DNA of 64,000 bases from Clostridium magnum DSM 2767 (lineage in GTDB: Bacteria; Bacillota; Clostridia; Clostridiales; Clostridiaceae), in the NCBI RefSeq assembly GCF_001623875.1, contig NZ_LWAE01000005.1:248001-312000 (forward strand), given 5' to 3'. Below are positions 1-8,108 of the stretch, in pieces. Each line of letters opens with the position of its first letter. Positions within the stretch are counted from its first letter, which is position 1. Below the pieces are notes generated by a model that saw only the letters and a list, made by a program, of their open reading frames with translations, was not told the DNA's origin and made no database searches. The translations under genes were made by a program, and so were the position numbers.

Positions 1-2
1 AG

Positions 3-824
3 CTTTTAGCTAATGTTGATGGTAATATTATTATTCTTTTTACCAGTAGAAAAAGGCTTCAAACCTTTAAAGAAGAGGCCTTAGAAGATTTAAAAACTTT
101 AGGCGTAAGAGTTGTGGACGGGAAGAAGGATATAGAAAAATTAAGATCTAGGGAGGAAAGATACATTCTGCTAGGGTCAAAGGGATATTTTGAAGGAATA
201 GATATTCCAGGGGACACCATGACTACAGTGATTTTAGATAAGGTACCTAATATCAATAGTAAGGAGCCCTTTTATAAGTCTTTAATAGAAAATCAAGTTG
301 AAAGTGGGAAAAACTATTGGCAGGCCTATGCTAATGTTAACTTCCCAATAGTATCCATAGATTTAAAGCAGATTTACGGAAGAATTATAAGAACTAAATA
401 TGACTATGGTTCTCTATTTATAATGAGTAAATTTGATGGTAATAATTCCACAGTAAAAAAGCTTGAAAATCAGCTTCATGGAGTTCCTGTTATAAGAAAA
501 GATGGATATGAAATGTTTAGAGATTTAAAGATGAGGGTAACAAGGTGGAAACAGATAAACCTTTATAAGATAATGAAGGAAGTTAAGGATTCTCTAAAGA
601 AAGCTATCTCAGAAAAAAAGAGACTTCAGAACCCAATGACATTTAAGGAAATTGAGGAATTTATAAATGAATTTATGTCTATAGAGTATAGTAAAAGAAA
701 TTTGAAGTATGATGCAAATATTTATTTGACTAGTGGAGTAAATATTTATATTAATGGTGAAATATTAAAATTAGAAGGAGCGAATAGGATCAAAATAACT
801 CAGTACTTTAAAGATATTATTTAG
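3..824 (+). CDS. DinG/Rad3-type ATP-dependent helicase, C-terminal part (cut by window edge)
   Basis: The reading frame is open at the left edge and ends at a TAG, leaving about 273 residues of what is normally a much longer SF2 helicase. It carries the second RecA-like domain: an early IIILFTSRKRL strand, the motif GSKGYFEGIDIPG typical of DinG/Rad3 proteins, and QIYGRIIRTKYDYG, which fits motif VI (Q..GR.IR...D.G). DinG-family enzymes unwind DNA or R-loops 5' to 3' using ATP. The Walker A motif and any iron-sulfur cysteines would lie outside the window. It is probably a DinG paralog; an exact subfamily cannot be fixed from this half. A hairpin follows the stop. Confidence 0.85.
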   Translation, partial: LLANVDGNIIILFTSRKRLQTFKEEALEDLKTLGVRVVDGKKDIEKLRSREERYILLGSKGYFEGIDIPGDTMTTVILDKVPNINSKEPFYKSLIENQVESGKNYWQAYANVNFPIVSIDLKQIYGRIIRTKYDYGSLFIMSKFDGNNSTVKKLENQLHGVPVIRKDGYEMFRDLKMRVTRWKQINLYKIMKEVKDSLKKAISEKKRLQNPMTFKEIEEFINEFMSIEYSKRNLKYDANIYLTSGVNIYINGEILKLEGANRIKITQYFKDII

Positions 825-857
825 ATTAGGGGTTAAATCGGCATTCATGCTTAATAA

Positions 858-906
858 ATAGACAGTTGGACTTAAGAAACATATAGTGGTCAACTGTCTA
901 TATTTG
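858..906 (+). terminator. Probable terminator after the helicase
   Basis: An 11-bp perfect inverted repeat (ATAGACAGTTG and CAACTGTCTAT) lies 34 bases after the helicase stop, with a 22-base loop and only a weak T-rich tail (ATTTGTCTT). The rest of the gap up to 1150 is AT-rich and shows no gene. Confidence 0.5.
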
Positions 907-1163
907 TCTTGTAAGTGTTATTGACAACAAAATATAAAATTTGTAATTCCTTCATAATTATGAAATTTAAACATAATAGAGAAGCTATACTATGTAGAAG
1001 CATAAGTAAAAGTGTGGTAAAATATTACTTGTAATAAATGGCTATAAAATAATGTTTACTTAATTTATATAGAGAGTGATACATATAAATGATAATTTAT
1101 TTTTGAGCTGAAATTACAATATCAATAAGGATTATTAATAAGAAAAATCAAGGAGGCGTAAAA

Positions 1164-1997
1164 TTGAGTATAAAAGAACATAGAATTGAAAGCTTTTCTG
1201 ATTATCTAGAATTTTGTTTTGCATCATCATTGCAAACTGAAATAAATAGACATCGGTCAAATTATATTTTTAGAGGTGTTGTTGATTCGACATTTGATTT
1301 AGTACCAGGTCTTTTTAGAAATTGTAAAGACAGGCCTTGTTTAGAAACAGGGTTATTAAGAAATTTTCAGAAATATATGGAGTTACCTCAAGAATCAAGA
1401 AACTTTGATATATGGGATACTATGGTCATAGGTCAGCATCATGGGCTTCCAACTCGTCTTTTGGATTGGACATATTCACCTTTAGTTGCATTACATTTTG
1501 CCACTGATGATATAAGTAAAATGGATTGCGATGGAGCAGTATTCTTAGTAAATGTTGTAGAGGCAAATAAGAAAACTCCATCATCATTCACTAAAATATT
1601 AGAAAAAGAGCAAAAATGTCTTTTTACTATAGATGATATAAAAAAAATAACTGAAAGTGAGTCAAGTTATGAAAAAAAATTAAAAAAATTTGATGAGCTT
1701 TTAAGCAAAAACATACTCTTCTTTCAACCACCATCTGTAGATAGTAGAATTGTAAATCAATATGCATTTTTTTCGATTGCACCATTGGAGATAAATGATA
1801 TTGGAGTTGTTTTAAAAAATAGTGAATTAGAATGCTATAAAGTTATTATTCCCCAAAAACTCAAATGGGAATTTAGAGATAAACTTGATCAAATGAATAT
1901 TACTGAACGAGTGGTTTATCCAGGATTAGATGGGCTAGCTAAGTGGCTGGCGAGATTTTACAATACAAGTAATTTACCTAAAGAAAATAGATGTTAA
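1164..1997 (+). CDS. FRG domain-containing protein
   Basis: A 277-residue soluble protein starting at TTG, chosen because AAGGAGGCG sits six bases upstream. The N-terminal half shows the FRG family signature: YIFRGVVDSTFDLVPGLFR near residues 35-53, then GQHHGLPTRLLDWTYSPLVALHFA near 90-113, where the H-G-LPTRLLDW block is the best conserved part of the family. The C-terminus ends with PGLDGLAKWL, also usual. The biochemical role of FRG domains is not settled; they are common in accessory and phage-related regions. The gene stands alone and its 3' end touches an IS3-family transposase remnant on the other strand, which suggests arrival or retention in a mobile context. Confidence 0.85.
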   Translation: MSIKEHRIESFSDYLEFCFASSLQTEINRHRSNYIFRGVVDSTFDLVPGLFRNCKDRPCLETGLLRNFQKYMELPQESRNFDIWDTMVIGQHHGLPTRLLDWTYSPLVALHFATDDISKMDCDGAVFLVNVVEANKKTPSSFTKILEKEQKCLFTIDDIKKITESESSYEKKLKKFDELLSKNILFFQPPSVDSRIVNQYAFFSIAPLEINDIGVVLKNSELECYKVIIPQKLKWEFRDKLDQMNITERVVYPGLDGLAKWLARFYNTSNLPKENRC

Positions 1998-2091
1998 ATC
2001 TAAAATTGAGATTATAAAATTCATTTGGTGACATAGACCTTAAGCTTGAATGCCTTCTCCTATTGTTATAAAAATTTATGAATTCGTTTAC
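1978..2091 (-). pseudogene. IS3-family transposase remnant (C-terminal end)
   Basis: The minus strand encodes NEFINFYNNRRRHSSLRSMS followed by PNEFYNLNFR. This is the classic C-terminal block of IS3/IS150-type OrfB transposases (EFI.FYNN.R.HSSL...SPNE). A TAA lies directly upstream in frame, so only about 36 codons survive. The fragment overlaps the last bases of the FRG gene. No inverted repeats of the parent element could be identified. Confidence 0.75.
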
Positions 2092-2238
2092 TTATTCAGG
2101 ACTTAACTCACTGCTTACAGGTGGCTTAAATATTGTAGATGCAGTAAGTATCGGAGATATATTTTTAAAAATAAGTTATAAAATAATAAAATTTGTCGAA
2201 TCATAATTTTATAAATAAAATAGAAAGGAGGTAGCTGC

Positions 2239-2451
2239 ATGGAAGAATACCTAATAAAGCCTGAGGAATTAGTAGATGTCCTTGAAGAAGATGGTGAAAT
2301 AAGTATCTATAATGGAGAAAAAGAATTTTTTATTCAAACTGTGGATGACAAAGAGGGTTATTCCTATGTAAGCAGTACAAACCAGGAGTTTGGCAGTAGC
2401 AGAGAAGCTGCGGAATGGGCAATTAGCGAGCTTCATAAAAGTAATATGTAG
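2239..2451 (+). CDS. Small acidic hypothetical protein
   Basis: A 70-residue protein with an excellent ribosome binding site (AAAGGAGGTAGCTGC before ATG) and its own terminator 25 bases after the stop, so it is very likely a real single-gene unit. It is acidic (pI clearly low, many E and D) with alternating strand-like segments (EISIYNGEKEFFIQTV) and a helical end (SSREAAEWAISELHKS). No membrane segment or signal peptide. I do not recognise the family. Confidence 0.7.
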   Translation: MEEYLIKPEELVDVLEEDGEISIYNGEKEFFIQTVDDKEGYSYVSSTNQEFGSSREAAEWAISELHKSNM

Positions 2452-2474
2452 AACTTAATCAAAGAGTAAGATTC

Positions 2475-2500
2475 AACAGCCTAACAGGGCTGTTTTTTTA
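2475..2500 (+). terminator. Rho-independent terminator
   Basis: Stem AACAGCC / GGCTGTT with a 6-base loop followed by a run of seven Ts. It serves the small gene ending at 2451. Confidence 0.9.
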
Positions 2501-2570
2501 TGAATAGTTAGTCAATATTCACATATTGCAACAAATATAAAAGTTATAGTGAGCTATAGGGAGGACAAAA

Positions 2571-3528
2571 ATGAAAATTAAATTATTAATGATAACCTGT
2601 GTTTTAGGGACTAGTTTATTGGTTCCAAGGAGTATATCTGCAAAAAGCAACATTATTATTAATAGGTTGGCAGGACAAGATAGATATGAGACTTCTGTTA
2701 ATGTAGCAAAGGAATTAGGCACTTCTAAAGGGATCTTTGTTGTAAATGGAGAGCATTATAAAGACGCACTTTCATCAGCTTCGATTGCAGTATTAAGTGA
2801 TAACGTTGTTAATGTTATTACAGGAAATACTAGTGCATCAGATAATACAGTTCCTTCTAATGCTGAAACAAATGTTATTGCAGGAAATCTTTTTATCCAC
2901 TCAACCTCAAGTGATTTTATTACTAATGCTGCTGGATTGGATGGTGTTGAAATTTCTAACAACATAGGTGATGGAGCGGTAGTACTTAAATCAGATACAG
3001 TAAAGGGTGTTTATACATCTAATATAATTAATTTAAGAATCCTCTTGGGGTGTATATGATTATAAATATGATGGCTTTGGTAATTGGCCATTCAATACCG
3101 CTTATGCTTCAAGCTTTGGATATAGGGCCTATGTAGATTATTCAACCATAGAAGGCTTAAAGAGAGAAATTTATAATGGACATCCTGTTGCAGTTAGTGT
3201 TCAATATAAAAATAATGAAAATGTAAAGGCAAACTTACCTGTTATAGACTGTGCTCCAATCGAATCAACTTATGGTCATCTAATTGTCGTATGCGGCTTT
3301 ACAAAGGAAAATTGAGATGAGTACATAATAATCAATGATCCAGCTGCGTCTAATAATGAGGGAGTTAGAGTAAAGTATAAACTGGATCAATTTAAAGAAG
3401 CCTGGGCAAAATCTGGCAACATAGCTTATATTATTCATGAAAAGGAGAATGGAACTAGCCATGGAGCTCCTGTTAAGCTTGAAGCTGAGCTCCAAACAAC
3501 AATAGACAAATTTAATATTATGCTATAG
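2571..3528 (+). pseudogene. Exported CWB2-repeat / C39-like peptidase protein, broken
   Basis: Begins with a good ribosome binding site (GGGAGGACAAAA) and a signal peptide ending near SISAKS. Residues 30-70 form a cell-wall-binding repeat 2 unit (RLAGQDRYETSVNVAKELG, then FVVNGEHYKDALSSASIA). The rest resembles clostridial exported C39-like peptidases: GDGAVVLKSDTVKGVYTS, then after a frameshift near 3050 YDGFGNWPFNTAYASSFGYR, GHLIVVCGFT with the likely catalytic His, and INDPA. An in-frame TGA at about 3313-3315 stands where the family usually has Trp (KENWDEY). The catalytic Cys region and several CWB2 repeats are missing, so this is an internally deleted gene with two further lesions. Confidence 0.75.
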
Positions 3529-3641
3529 TTTATTACAAAAAGATAGTTTAGATGTACTACATATGGTATTAAAATTAAGATTTTTGGGCAGGCATAAGTT
3601 AATAGTTATGTTAAGAAGTTAAAGAATTATGGAGGTAAAAA

Positions 3642-4304
3642 TGGGTAATAGATTGGATTCAATCCGGTTGTGCAGGATTTATATATGCTTTAAGTGTAGC
3701 TGACTCTCTAATCACAGCTAGACATTGTAATAAAATCCTAGTTATATCATCAGAGGCAGTTTCTAAAATAATAGATTACTCAGATAGAAATACCTGTATA
3801 CTCTTTGGTGACGCAGCAGTGGCTACACTTATTGAAAGAAGTAATAAAAAGGGTAGTTTCATGGCATCTTATTTTACTACTGATGGAAAACTGGCACATA
3901 ATATTTCATGCAGCAACTTGTCACAAAGTATTAATGGTAGAGCACTTAGTAAGGAAAGGTTATTCCAACAGGAAGGCAGATTTTTATATGAATATGTTGT
4001 TAAAAATGTTCCTGATGGTGTATGTAGTCTATTAAAGAAAGCTGATTTAACTTTGGAGGACGTTGCTTGGTTTGTTCCTCACAGTGCTAATCTGCGTATG
4101 ATAGAATCAATTTGTAAAAGACTTGACTATCCTATAGAGAAAACCCTAGTAAGTAATGAGTTTTATGGAAACACATCATCAGCAACAATTCCTCTTGCTA
4201 TGTATATGGCTTTAGAAGAGTCGAAAATTAATCCTGGTGATAAAATGGTGTTATATGGATTTGGTAGCGGATTGACTCATGGTGGAGTTGTAATTGAGTG
4301 GTAA
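3642..4304 (+). pseudogene. 3-oxoacyl-ACP synthase III (FabH-like), N-terminally truncated
   Basis: The frame opens after a TAA at 3636 and encodes about 220 residues against roughly 320 for intact FabH. All three catalytic elements of the family are present: Cys in WIQSGCAGFIYALSVA, His in WFVPHSANLRMIES, and Asn in FYGNTSSATIP; the C-terminal GFGSGLTHGGVVIEW is also typical. FabH condenses an acyl-CoA with malonyl-ACP to start fatty acid synthesis. No start codon or ribosome binding site fits the frame; the ATG at 3641 with GGAGG before it is out of frame. About 100 N-terminal residues are lost, so the product is unlikely to be functional. Confidence 0.8.
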
Positions 4305-4432
4305 AAGTAAATAATTATTTAGATTCGTGCCTTCTCATTTTTCTTTTTTAAATAAACTAATTTAGATTAGTATATTAAGAAATTTGTTAGAGATAATATA
4401 TTTATATTGTTTAAGAAGGGAGGCGATCTTTA

Positions 4433-4534
4433 GTGTCTAAGAAGGACAACGCAAAAAATCACACGAACCAAAAGAATCCAAATGCAGGTTCACATAAATC
4501 TCGTTCAGATAACGGGGGCAAGAAGAACAAATGA
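4433..4534 (+). CDS. Small basic, Asn/Lys-rich protein
   Basis: A 33-residue frame from GTG with a strong ribosome binding site (AAGGGAGGCGATCTTTA). It begins MSKKDNAKNHTNQKNPN and is made almost entirely of K, N, S, G and H, with no hydrophobic core, so it is probably unstructured. Composition recalls small acid-soluble spore proteins of the minor types, but I see no diagnostic motif. The stop codon lies exactly at the left edge of repeat copy A. Confidence 0.55.
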   Translation: MSKKDNAKNHTNQKNPNAGSHKSRSDNGGKKNK

Positions 4535-4665
4535 AGTGAAAACTTGAATCAGATGGAGTTTCAAACTCCACCTGATTATTAGTTGAACGAATCCAGGGAC
4601 GTAGCCGCTCTTTACTTCCACTTTGAAGAAGATGGGAGTATTAGAGCGGGTAGTAATCGGATAAA
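4532..4665 (+). repeat. Dispersed structured repeat, copy A (+ orientation)
   Basis: About 134 bp beginning TGAAGTGAAAACTTGAATC and ending GTAATCGGATAAA. It can fold into hairpin 1 (CAGATGGAGTTT / AAACTCCACCTG, 4550-4575) and hairpin 2 (CCGCTCTTTACTTCC / GGGAGTATTAGAGCGG, 4605-4649). Near-complete copy B lies inverted at 6801-6934; partial or derived copies are at 9478, 23334 and 31060. The right edge coincides with the point where the tubulin-like frame begins. Confidence 0.85.
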
Positions 4666-5570
4666 TAAACGTATATGTATATCCGGGAACAGATGGTTCA
4701 GGAAGAGATAGAAACAAATCTAAGGAAATGATAAAGGATAATGTCAATTCTATAGGAACGCTATTAAGCAAATATCCTTTAACGGAAGTAGTTGTAGTAT
4801 TCACAACCATGGCTGGAGGAACAGGTTCTGGAGCAATAAAAACCTTTATACAAATAGTAAAAAAGGTACTACCAAATGCTAAAGTAAATGTAGTGGCTAT
4901 TTTACCTAGCTTAAAGGAAGATGAGTTATCATTTAAAAATACTATAGAATGTTGGAATGATATAAATAGCATAATGGATTTAATAAATGACGTTAAATTT
5001 GTAGATAATAATAAGAGAAACACATACAAAGAAATTAATAATGAAGTGATTGAAAGTTTAGATTTAGCGTATAACATAATAGGTATCCATGCCGATGGTA
5101 GCATTGATAATAAAGATTCATTCAGGATAAATACAGCAGAAGGATCTGGGCTTATTTTAAAGCTATATGATGGCTTAAAAGATGGTAAAACTGCTATTGA
5201 CTTAGCTATAAAAAATAGTGTTTTTGTTCAACCAGATGTATATGATTGTGATTATCTGGGGATCAATTTAAAAGTTGGCGGGTATGATCCGTATGAAGTG
5301 ACTAAATTATTTGAAGTATATAAAAGTACATATATAACATATAATAACAAGAATAACATAGTAGTTCTTGGAGGATGTGAAACTCCAACACAATCAATAA
5401 GCTTAATAAAAATGGCTTTAGAGGATAAGAATAAAAGAAAATTATCAAGAAATAAAAAAAGAAGTGTTATTATTGATTTAAATACAGATAATAATGAAAA
5501 GGAAGATGAATTAGACATACTCAATAACAGTGAATTTAATGATTTATTTGAAGATAATTATAATCTTTAG
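4665..5570 (+). pseudogene. Tubulin/FtsZ-like GTPase (TubZ-like), N-terminally truncated
   Basis: About 301 codons are open from the right edge of repeat copy A. The tubulin-family nucleotide loop appears as TMAGGTGSGAIKTF (compare GGGTGTG in FtsZ), preceded by GTDGSGRDRNKSKEM, which fits the loop T3/helix H3 region, and followed by SVFVQPDVYDCDYLGINLKVGG. The tail is acidic and disordered (NNEKEDELDILNNSEFNDLFED). The first nucleotide-binding segment (about 65-70 residues including the GxGxxG) is absent, lost at the repeat boundary. TubZ-type proteins move plasmid or phage DNA; no partner TubR gene is next to it. A divergent FtsZ-like chromosomal protein is the alternative. No start codon with a ribosome binding site precedes the frame. 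Confidence 0.65.
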
Positions 5571-5650
5571 GTTTATTATTGATTTTTAAAATGTGGAAAT
5601 ATAATAAAGATAACTTAGAAATAAAATTATTAATATTTCTATACTAAAAT

Positions 5651-5703
5651 AAAAACCTATATTATCAGTGATTCTCTGTATCACTGATGATATAGGTTTT
5701 TAA
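5651..5703. terminator. Bidirectional terminator
   Basis: Long stem AAAACCTATA-TTATCAGTGAT paired with ATCACTGATGA-TATAGGTTTT, A-rich on the left and T-rich on the right, between convergent genes (tubulin-like remnant on + and cysteine synthase on -). Confidence 0.85.
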
Positions 5704-5727
5704 CTAGTAACTTTTGTTGCAAACAAG

Positions 5728-6750
5728 TTATTTGATAGCTTTAAATCCTATGAGCTCAACATCCTGCGCCATGTGATCAGGCTTTATAGGTTGCTCTTCC
5801 ATTAGATCTGTAGATAAATATTTTTTATTGTCGTCAGCGAACACTGTAACAACAACTGCATCTTTGTTTTTCAGAATATCCTGGGTTTTTAGAGCACCTA
5901 GGAAATTTGCACCAGAGGAAATGCCAACCCCCATACCAAAAATTCTAGAGAGCTTTCTAGACATATTGATGGCGTCACTGTCGTCAACCATTATAATGTC
6001 GTCAAGCTGATCCAACTTAACAATTTCGGGAATAAACTCATCGCCGATTCCTGCAATTCTATGAGCACCAACTGTCTTTCCACCTGAAGCCATTGTTGGA
6101 GAATTTGCTGGATCAAGAGGGAATGCCTTGCAGTTCGGGTAGATTTCTTGAAGGGCTTTCCTGATACCCATAATGGTTCCACCGGTGCCCACACCGGCAA
6201 CAATACCATCTGGTATCTTTATAAATTTAGCAATCTGATTTAAAATCTCTTGGCCAGTTGTTTGGTAGTGAGCATCCACATTTAGAGGATTGGAGAACTG
6301 GTGGGGAAGGAATGCGCCTTCTTCCAAGCCCATTTTATCTGCCAATGCAATAGAACCGGTGAAGCCTCCCTCTTCCTTAGAAACAGAGCGAATGGTTGCT
6401 CCAAGGCTCTGTAGCAGATTTACACGCTCCTTGCTCATCCAATCTGGCATAAAGATTGTGACAGGATTTTCAAGGTAGGCACCAATTGCAGCAAAAGCAA
6501 TACCTGTATTGCCGCTGGTTGCCTCGGCAATGGGATCACCTTCTTTTATGATATCTGCTTCATATGCCTGTCTCATGATATGATAGGCAATTCTATCTTT
6601 GATACTTCCGGAGTAGTTGTAATATTCCGCTTTGGTGTAGATCTTTCTATTTTCACCCTTGTACTTAAGAGAGATTTCAAGCAGTGGTGTATTACCAATC
6701 ATTGCGGCTAGTCCCTCAAATTTTTCCAGCATTTTTTTATTCATACCCAT
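5728..6750 (-). CDS. PLP-dependent cysteine synthase family protein
   Basis: A 340-residue fold-type II PLP enzyme. The PLP lysine is in the motif YNYSGSIKDRIAYHI (K about residue 51), the substrate loop is ATSGNTGIAFA (about 78-88), and the phosphate loop is AGVGTGGTIMGI (about 185-196); the serine near the C-terminus is in GISSGANFLGA. The family makes cysteine from O-acetylserine and sulfide; close relatives include cystathionine beta-synthase-like proteins, so substrate is not certain. The start is supported by CCGGAGGT eight bases upstream. The gene is alone, ends at a bidirectional terminator, and sits between two inverted copies of the dispersed repeat. Confidence 0.88.
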   Translation of the reverse strand: MGMNKKMLEKFEGLAAMIGNTPLLEISLKYKGENRKIYTKAEYYNYSGSIKDRIAYHIMRQAYEADIIKEGDPIAEATSGNTGIAFAAIGAYLENPVTIFMPDWMSKERVNLLQSLGATIRSVSKEEGGFTGSIALADKMGLEEGAFLPHQFSNPLNVDAHYQTTGQEILNQIAKFIKIPDGIVAGVGTGGTIMGIRKALQEIYPNCKAFPLDPANSPTMASGGKTVGAHRIAGIGDEFIPEIVKLDQLDDIIMVDDSDAINMSRKLSRIFGMGVGISSGANFLGALKTQDILKNKDAVVVTVFADDNKKYLSTDLMEEQPIKPDHMAQDVELIGFKAIK

Positions 6751-6800
6751 TGTTTATTACCTCCGGTTATTATTATATGCTAGAAGTTGTTAAAGTGAGT

Positions 6801-6934
6801 TTGTCCGATGACTACCCGCTCTAATACTCCCTCTTCTTCTCAAAGATGGAGTAAAGAGCGGCTACGCCTTGGATTCGTTCAACTAGGAATCAGGTGGGGT
6901 TGAAACCCCATCTGATTCAAGTTTCCACTTCATT
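6801..6934 (-). repeat. Dispersed structured repeat, copy B (- orientation)
   Basis: Inverted counterpart of copy A, about 134 bp. Read on the minus strand it starts AATGAAGTGGAAACTTG and ends GTAGTCATCGGACAAA. Hairpin 1 is CAGATGGGGTT / AACCCCACCTG, where the A-T pair of copy A is replaced by G-C on both strands, and hairpin 2 is CCGCTCTTTACTCC / GGAGTATTAGAGCGG. It lies upstream of the cysteine synthase gene, 50 bases before its start codon. Confidence 0.85.
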
Positions 6935-6999
6935 GAATAAATATACTTGAAGTTACATAATATAAATGATAAAAAGCAAATTAAAGAGGTGGTATTAAT

Positions 7000-7260
7000 A
7001 TGATTAATTCAAAGCAAGAGATATTAAATAATATTCAACAGTATAAAGAGTTAATGGCAATGGATAAAGCAACAGAAGAAATTCTTGAAGAACTAGATAC
7101 ACAATGGAGTTATAATCCCTTTAATGGTTGCTATATTTTTAAGACATTAGAAGGATGTTTATGTATTCCTACTGAATTTGATAATGGTATAGGGGAGTAT
7201 TTAGTATTAGATAAAGCGTACATAGAGAGAAACAAGGATATAGAACAGTCGTTATTTTAA
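7000..7260 (+). CDS. Hypothetical protein, 86 residues
   Basis: Preceded by AAAGAGGTGGTATTAAT, a usable ribosome binding site. The N-terminal half is helical (SKQEILNNIQQYKELMAMDKATEEILEEL cut into two helices), followed by a strand-rich middle containing FNGCYIFKTLEGCLCIP with three cysteines. No signal peptide or membrane segment. Not recognised. It stands alone between copy B and a convergent operon. Confidence 0.6.
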   Translation: MINSKQEILNNIQQYKELMAMDKATEEILEELDTQWSYNPFNGCYIFKTLEGCLCIPTEFDNGIGEYLVLDKAYIERNKDIEQSLF

Positions 7261-7290
7261 AAATCGGAAGAAAATCTGCTTTCTTCCGAA
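7260..7290 (-). terminator. Terminator for the convergent repair operon
   Basis: Perfect 9-bp stem CGGAAGAAA / TTTCTTCCG with a short loop. On the minus strand the stem is followed by ATTTTTAAAAT, so it most likely ends the transcript of the two-gene operon at 7363-9452; it also lies just after the plus-strand gene ending at 7260. Confidence 0.75.
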
Positions 7291-7362
7291 AATATTTGTC
7301 AGTTAAAGAAGTTAAAACGTTACATCAGTAGAAATTATTATTAACTTTAGCTTCTTCTTTTG

Positions 7363-8097
7363 TTATCTGAGCTCTGTGAGATGAGCCCAATATCTCTTAG
7401 GCATAGAACGGTTACGCAACTTATGATTTTCTCGTTCTTTTATATTAACTGAATTATAAAAAGTTTTCCAAAGAGTTTCGAATTCACCATCAGATGAGGC
7501 AAAGACTTTGGAATCTTCTTTCTTTAAGTCAGTTATAATGGCTGATTCCTTGTTATATATAATTGCAATCTCCCTTTTTAGATCATGAATTATAAAGTTT
7601 TGGTCAGAAAATCTTTTCGTAAAATGATTAAGTATTAAAGGTAGAATGTTATGATCAGGTTCTATAGAGGCATAAAAGCTTAATGGGGCCACTTCTTTAA
7701 ATCTTACAAATCCATTGAATCTATGAGCTTCTCCAAAAACCTTTCTAGTGTATGTATCAACTAAAATTATTATATCATTATTCTTAGCTAAATTAATATT
7801 TACACCATAATTATAGCAAAGCTTAAGGTATTTCAAAGCAAGAGAATCAGAGCCTGGAATATCACTAAGATATAAGTAATAAACATTTCTTAAAACTTCA
7901 TTATTAAGTTTCTCCGCAATGCTTTTATAAACTCTATCAAATTTATCATATTCCGTTGAAATATCTGAAACCTCATTGAGAAATGATGGAACATAATCTT
8001 TCGATTTTGTTATTATACAATCTTCTTTGCAGCTATAAGAATAAAAAATAGCGGTAAGTAAGCCTTCAAAAGTATTATCATACAAATATTCTTTCAA
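7363..8097 (-). CDS. TIGR03915-family putative DNA metabolism/repair protein
   Basis: A 244-residue protein beginning EYLYDNTFEGLLTAIFYSY and ending RSMPKRYWAHLTE; both ends are diagnostic of the family (PF13566, DUF4130), in which C-terminal R.MPKRYW is nearly invariant. Members are encoded beside, or fused to, uracil-DNA glycosylase-like domains and the radical SAM protein found here upstream, and are assigned to DNA metabolism by that association only. Its start lies 11 bases after the radical SAM gene's stop, with a CCCCCTATAG-side ribosome binding site (GGGGG on the coding strand), so the two are co-transcribed. Confidence 0.88.
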   Translation of the reverse strand: MKEYLYDNTFEGLLTAIFYSYSCKEDCIITKSKDYVPSFLNEVSDISTEYDKFDRVYKSIAEKLNNEVLRNVYYLYLSDIPGSDSLALKYLKLCYNYGVNINLAKNNDIIILVDTYTRKVFGEAHRFNGFVRFKEVAPLSFYASIEPDHNILPLILNHFTKRFSDQNFIIHDLKREIAIIYNKESAIITDLKKEDSKVFASSDGEFETLWKTFYNSVNIKERENHKLRNRSMPKRYWAHLTELR

Positions 8098-8108
8098 AAT
8101 AAAACCCC

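Noticed and set aside
4665-5570. A complete TubZ partition system
   Set aside because: The N-terminal nucleotide-binding segment is missing and neither a TubR-like gene nor iterons were seen.
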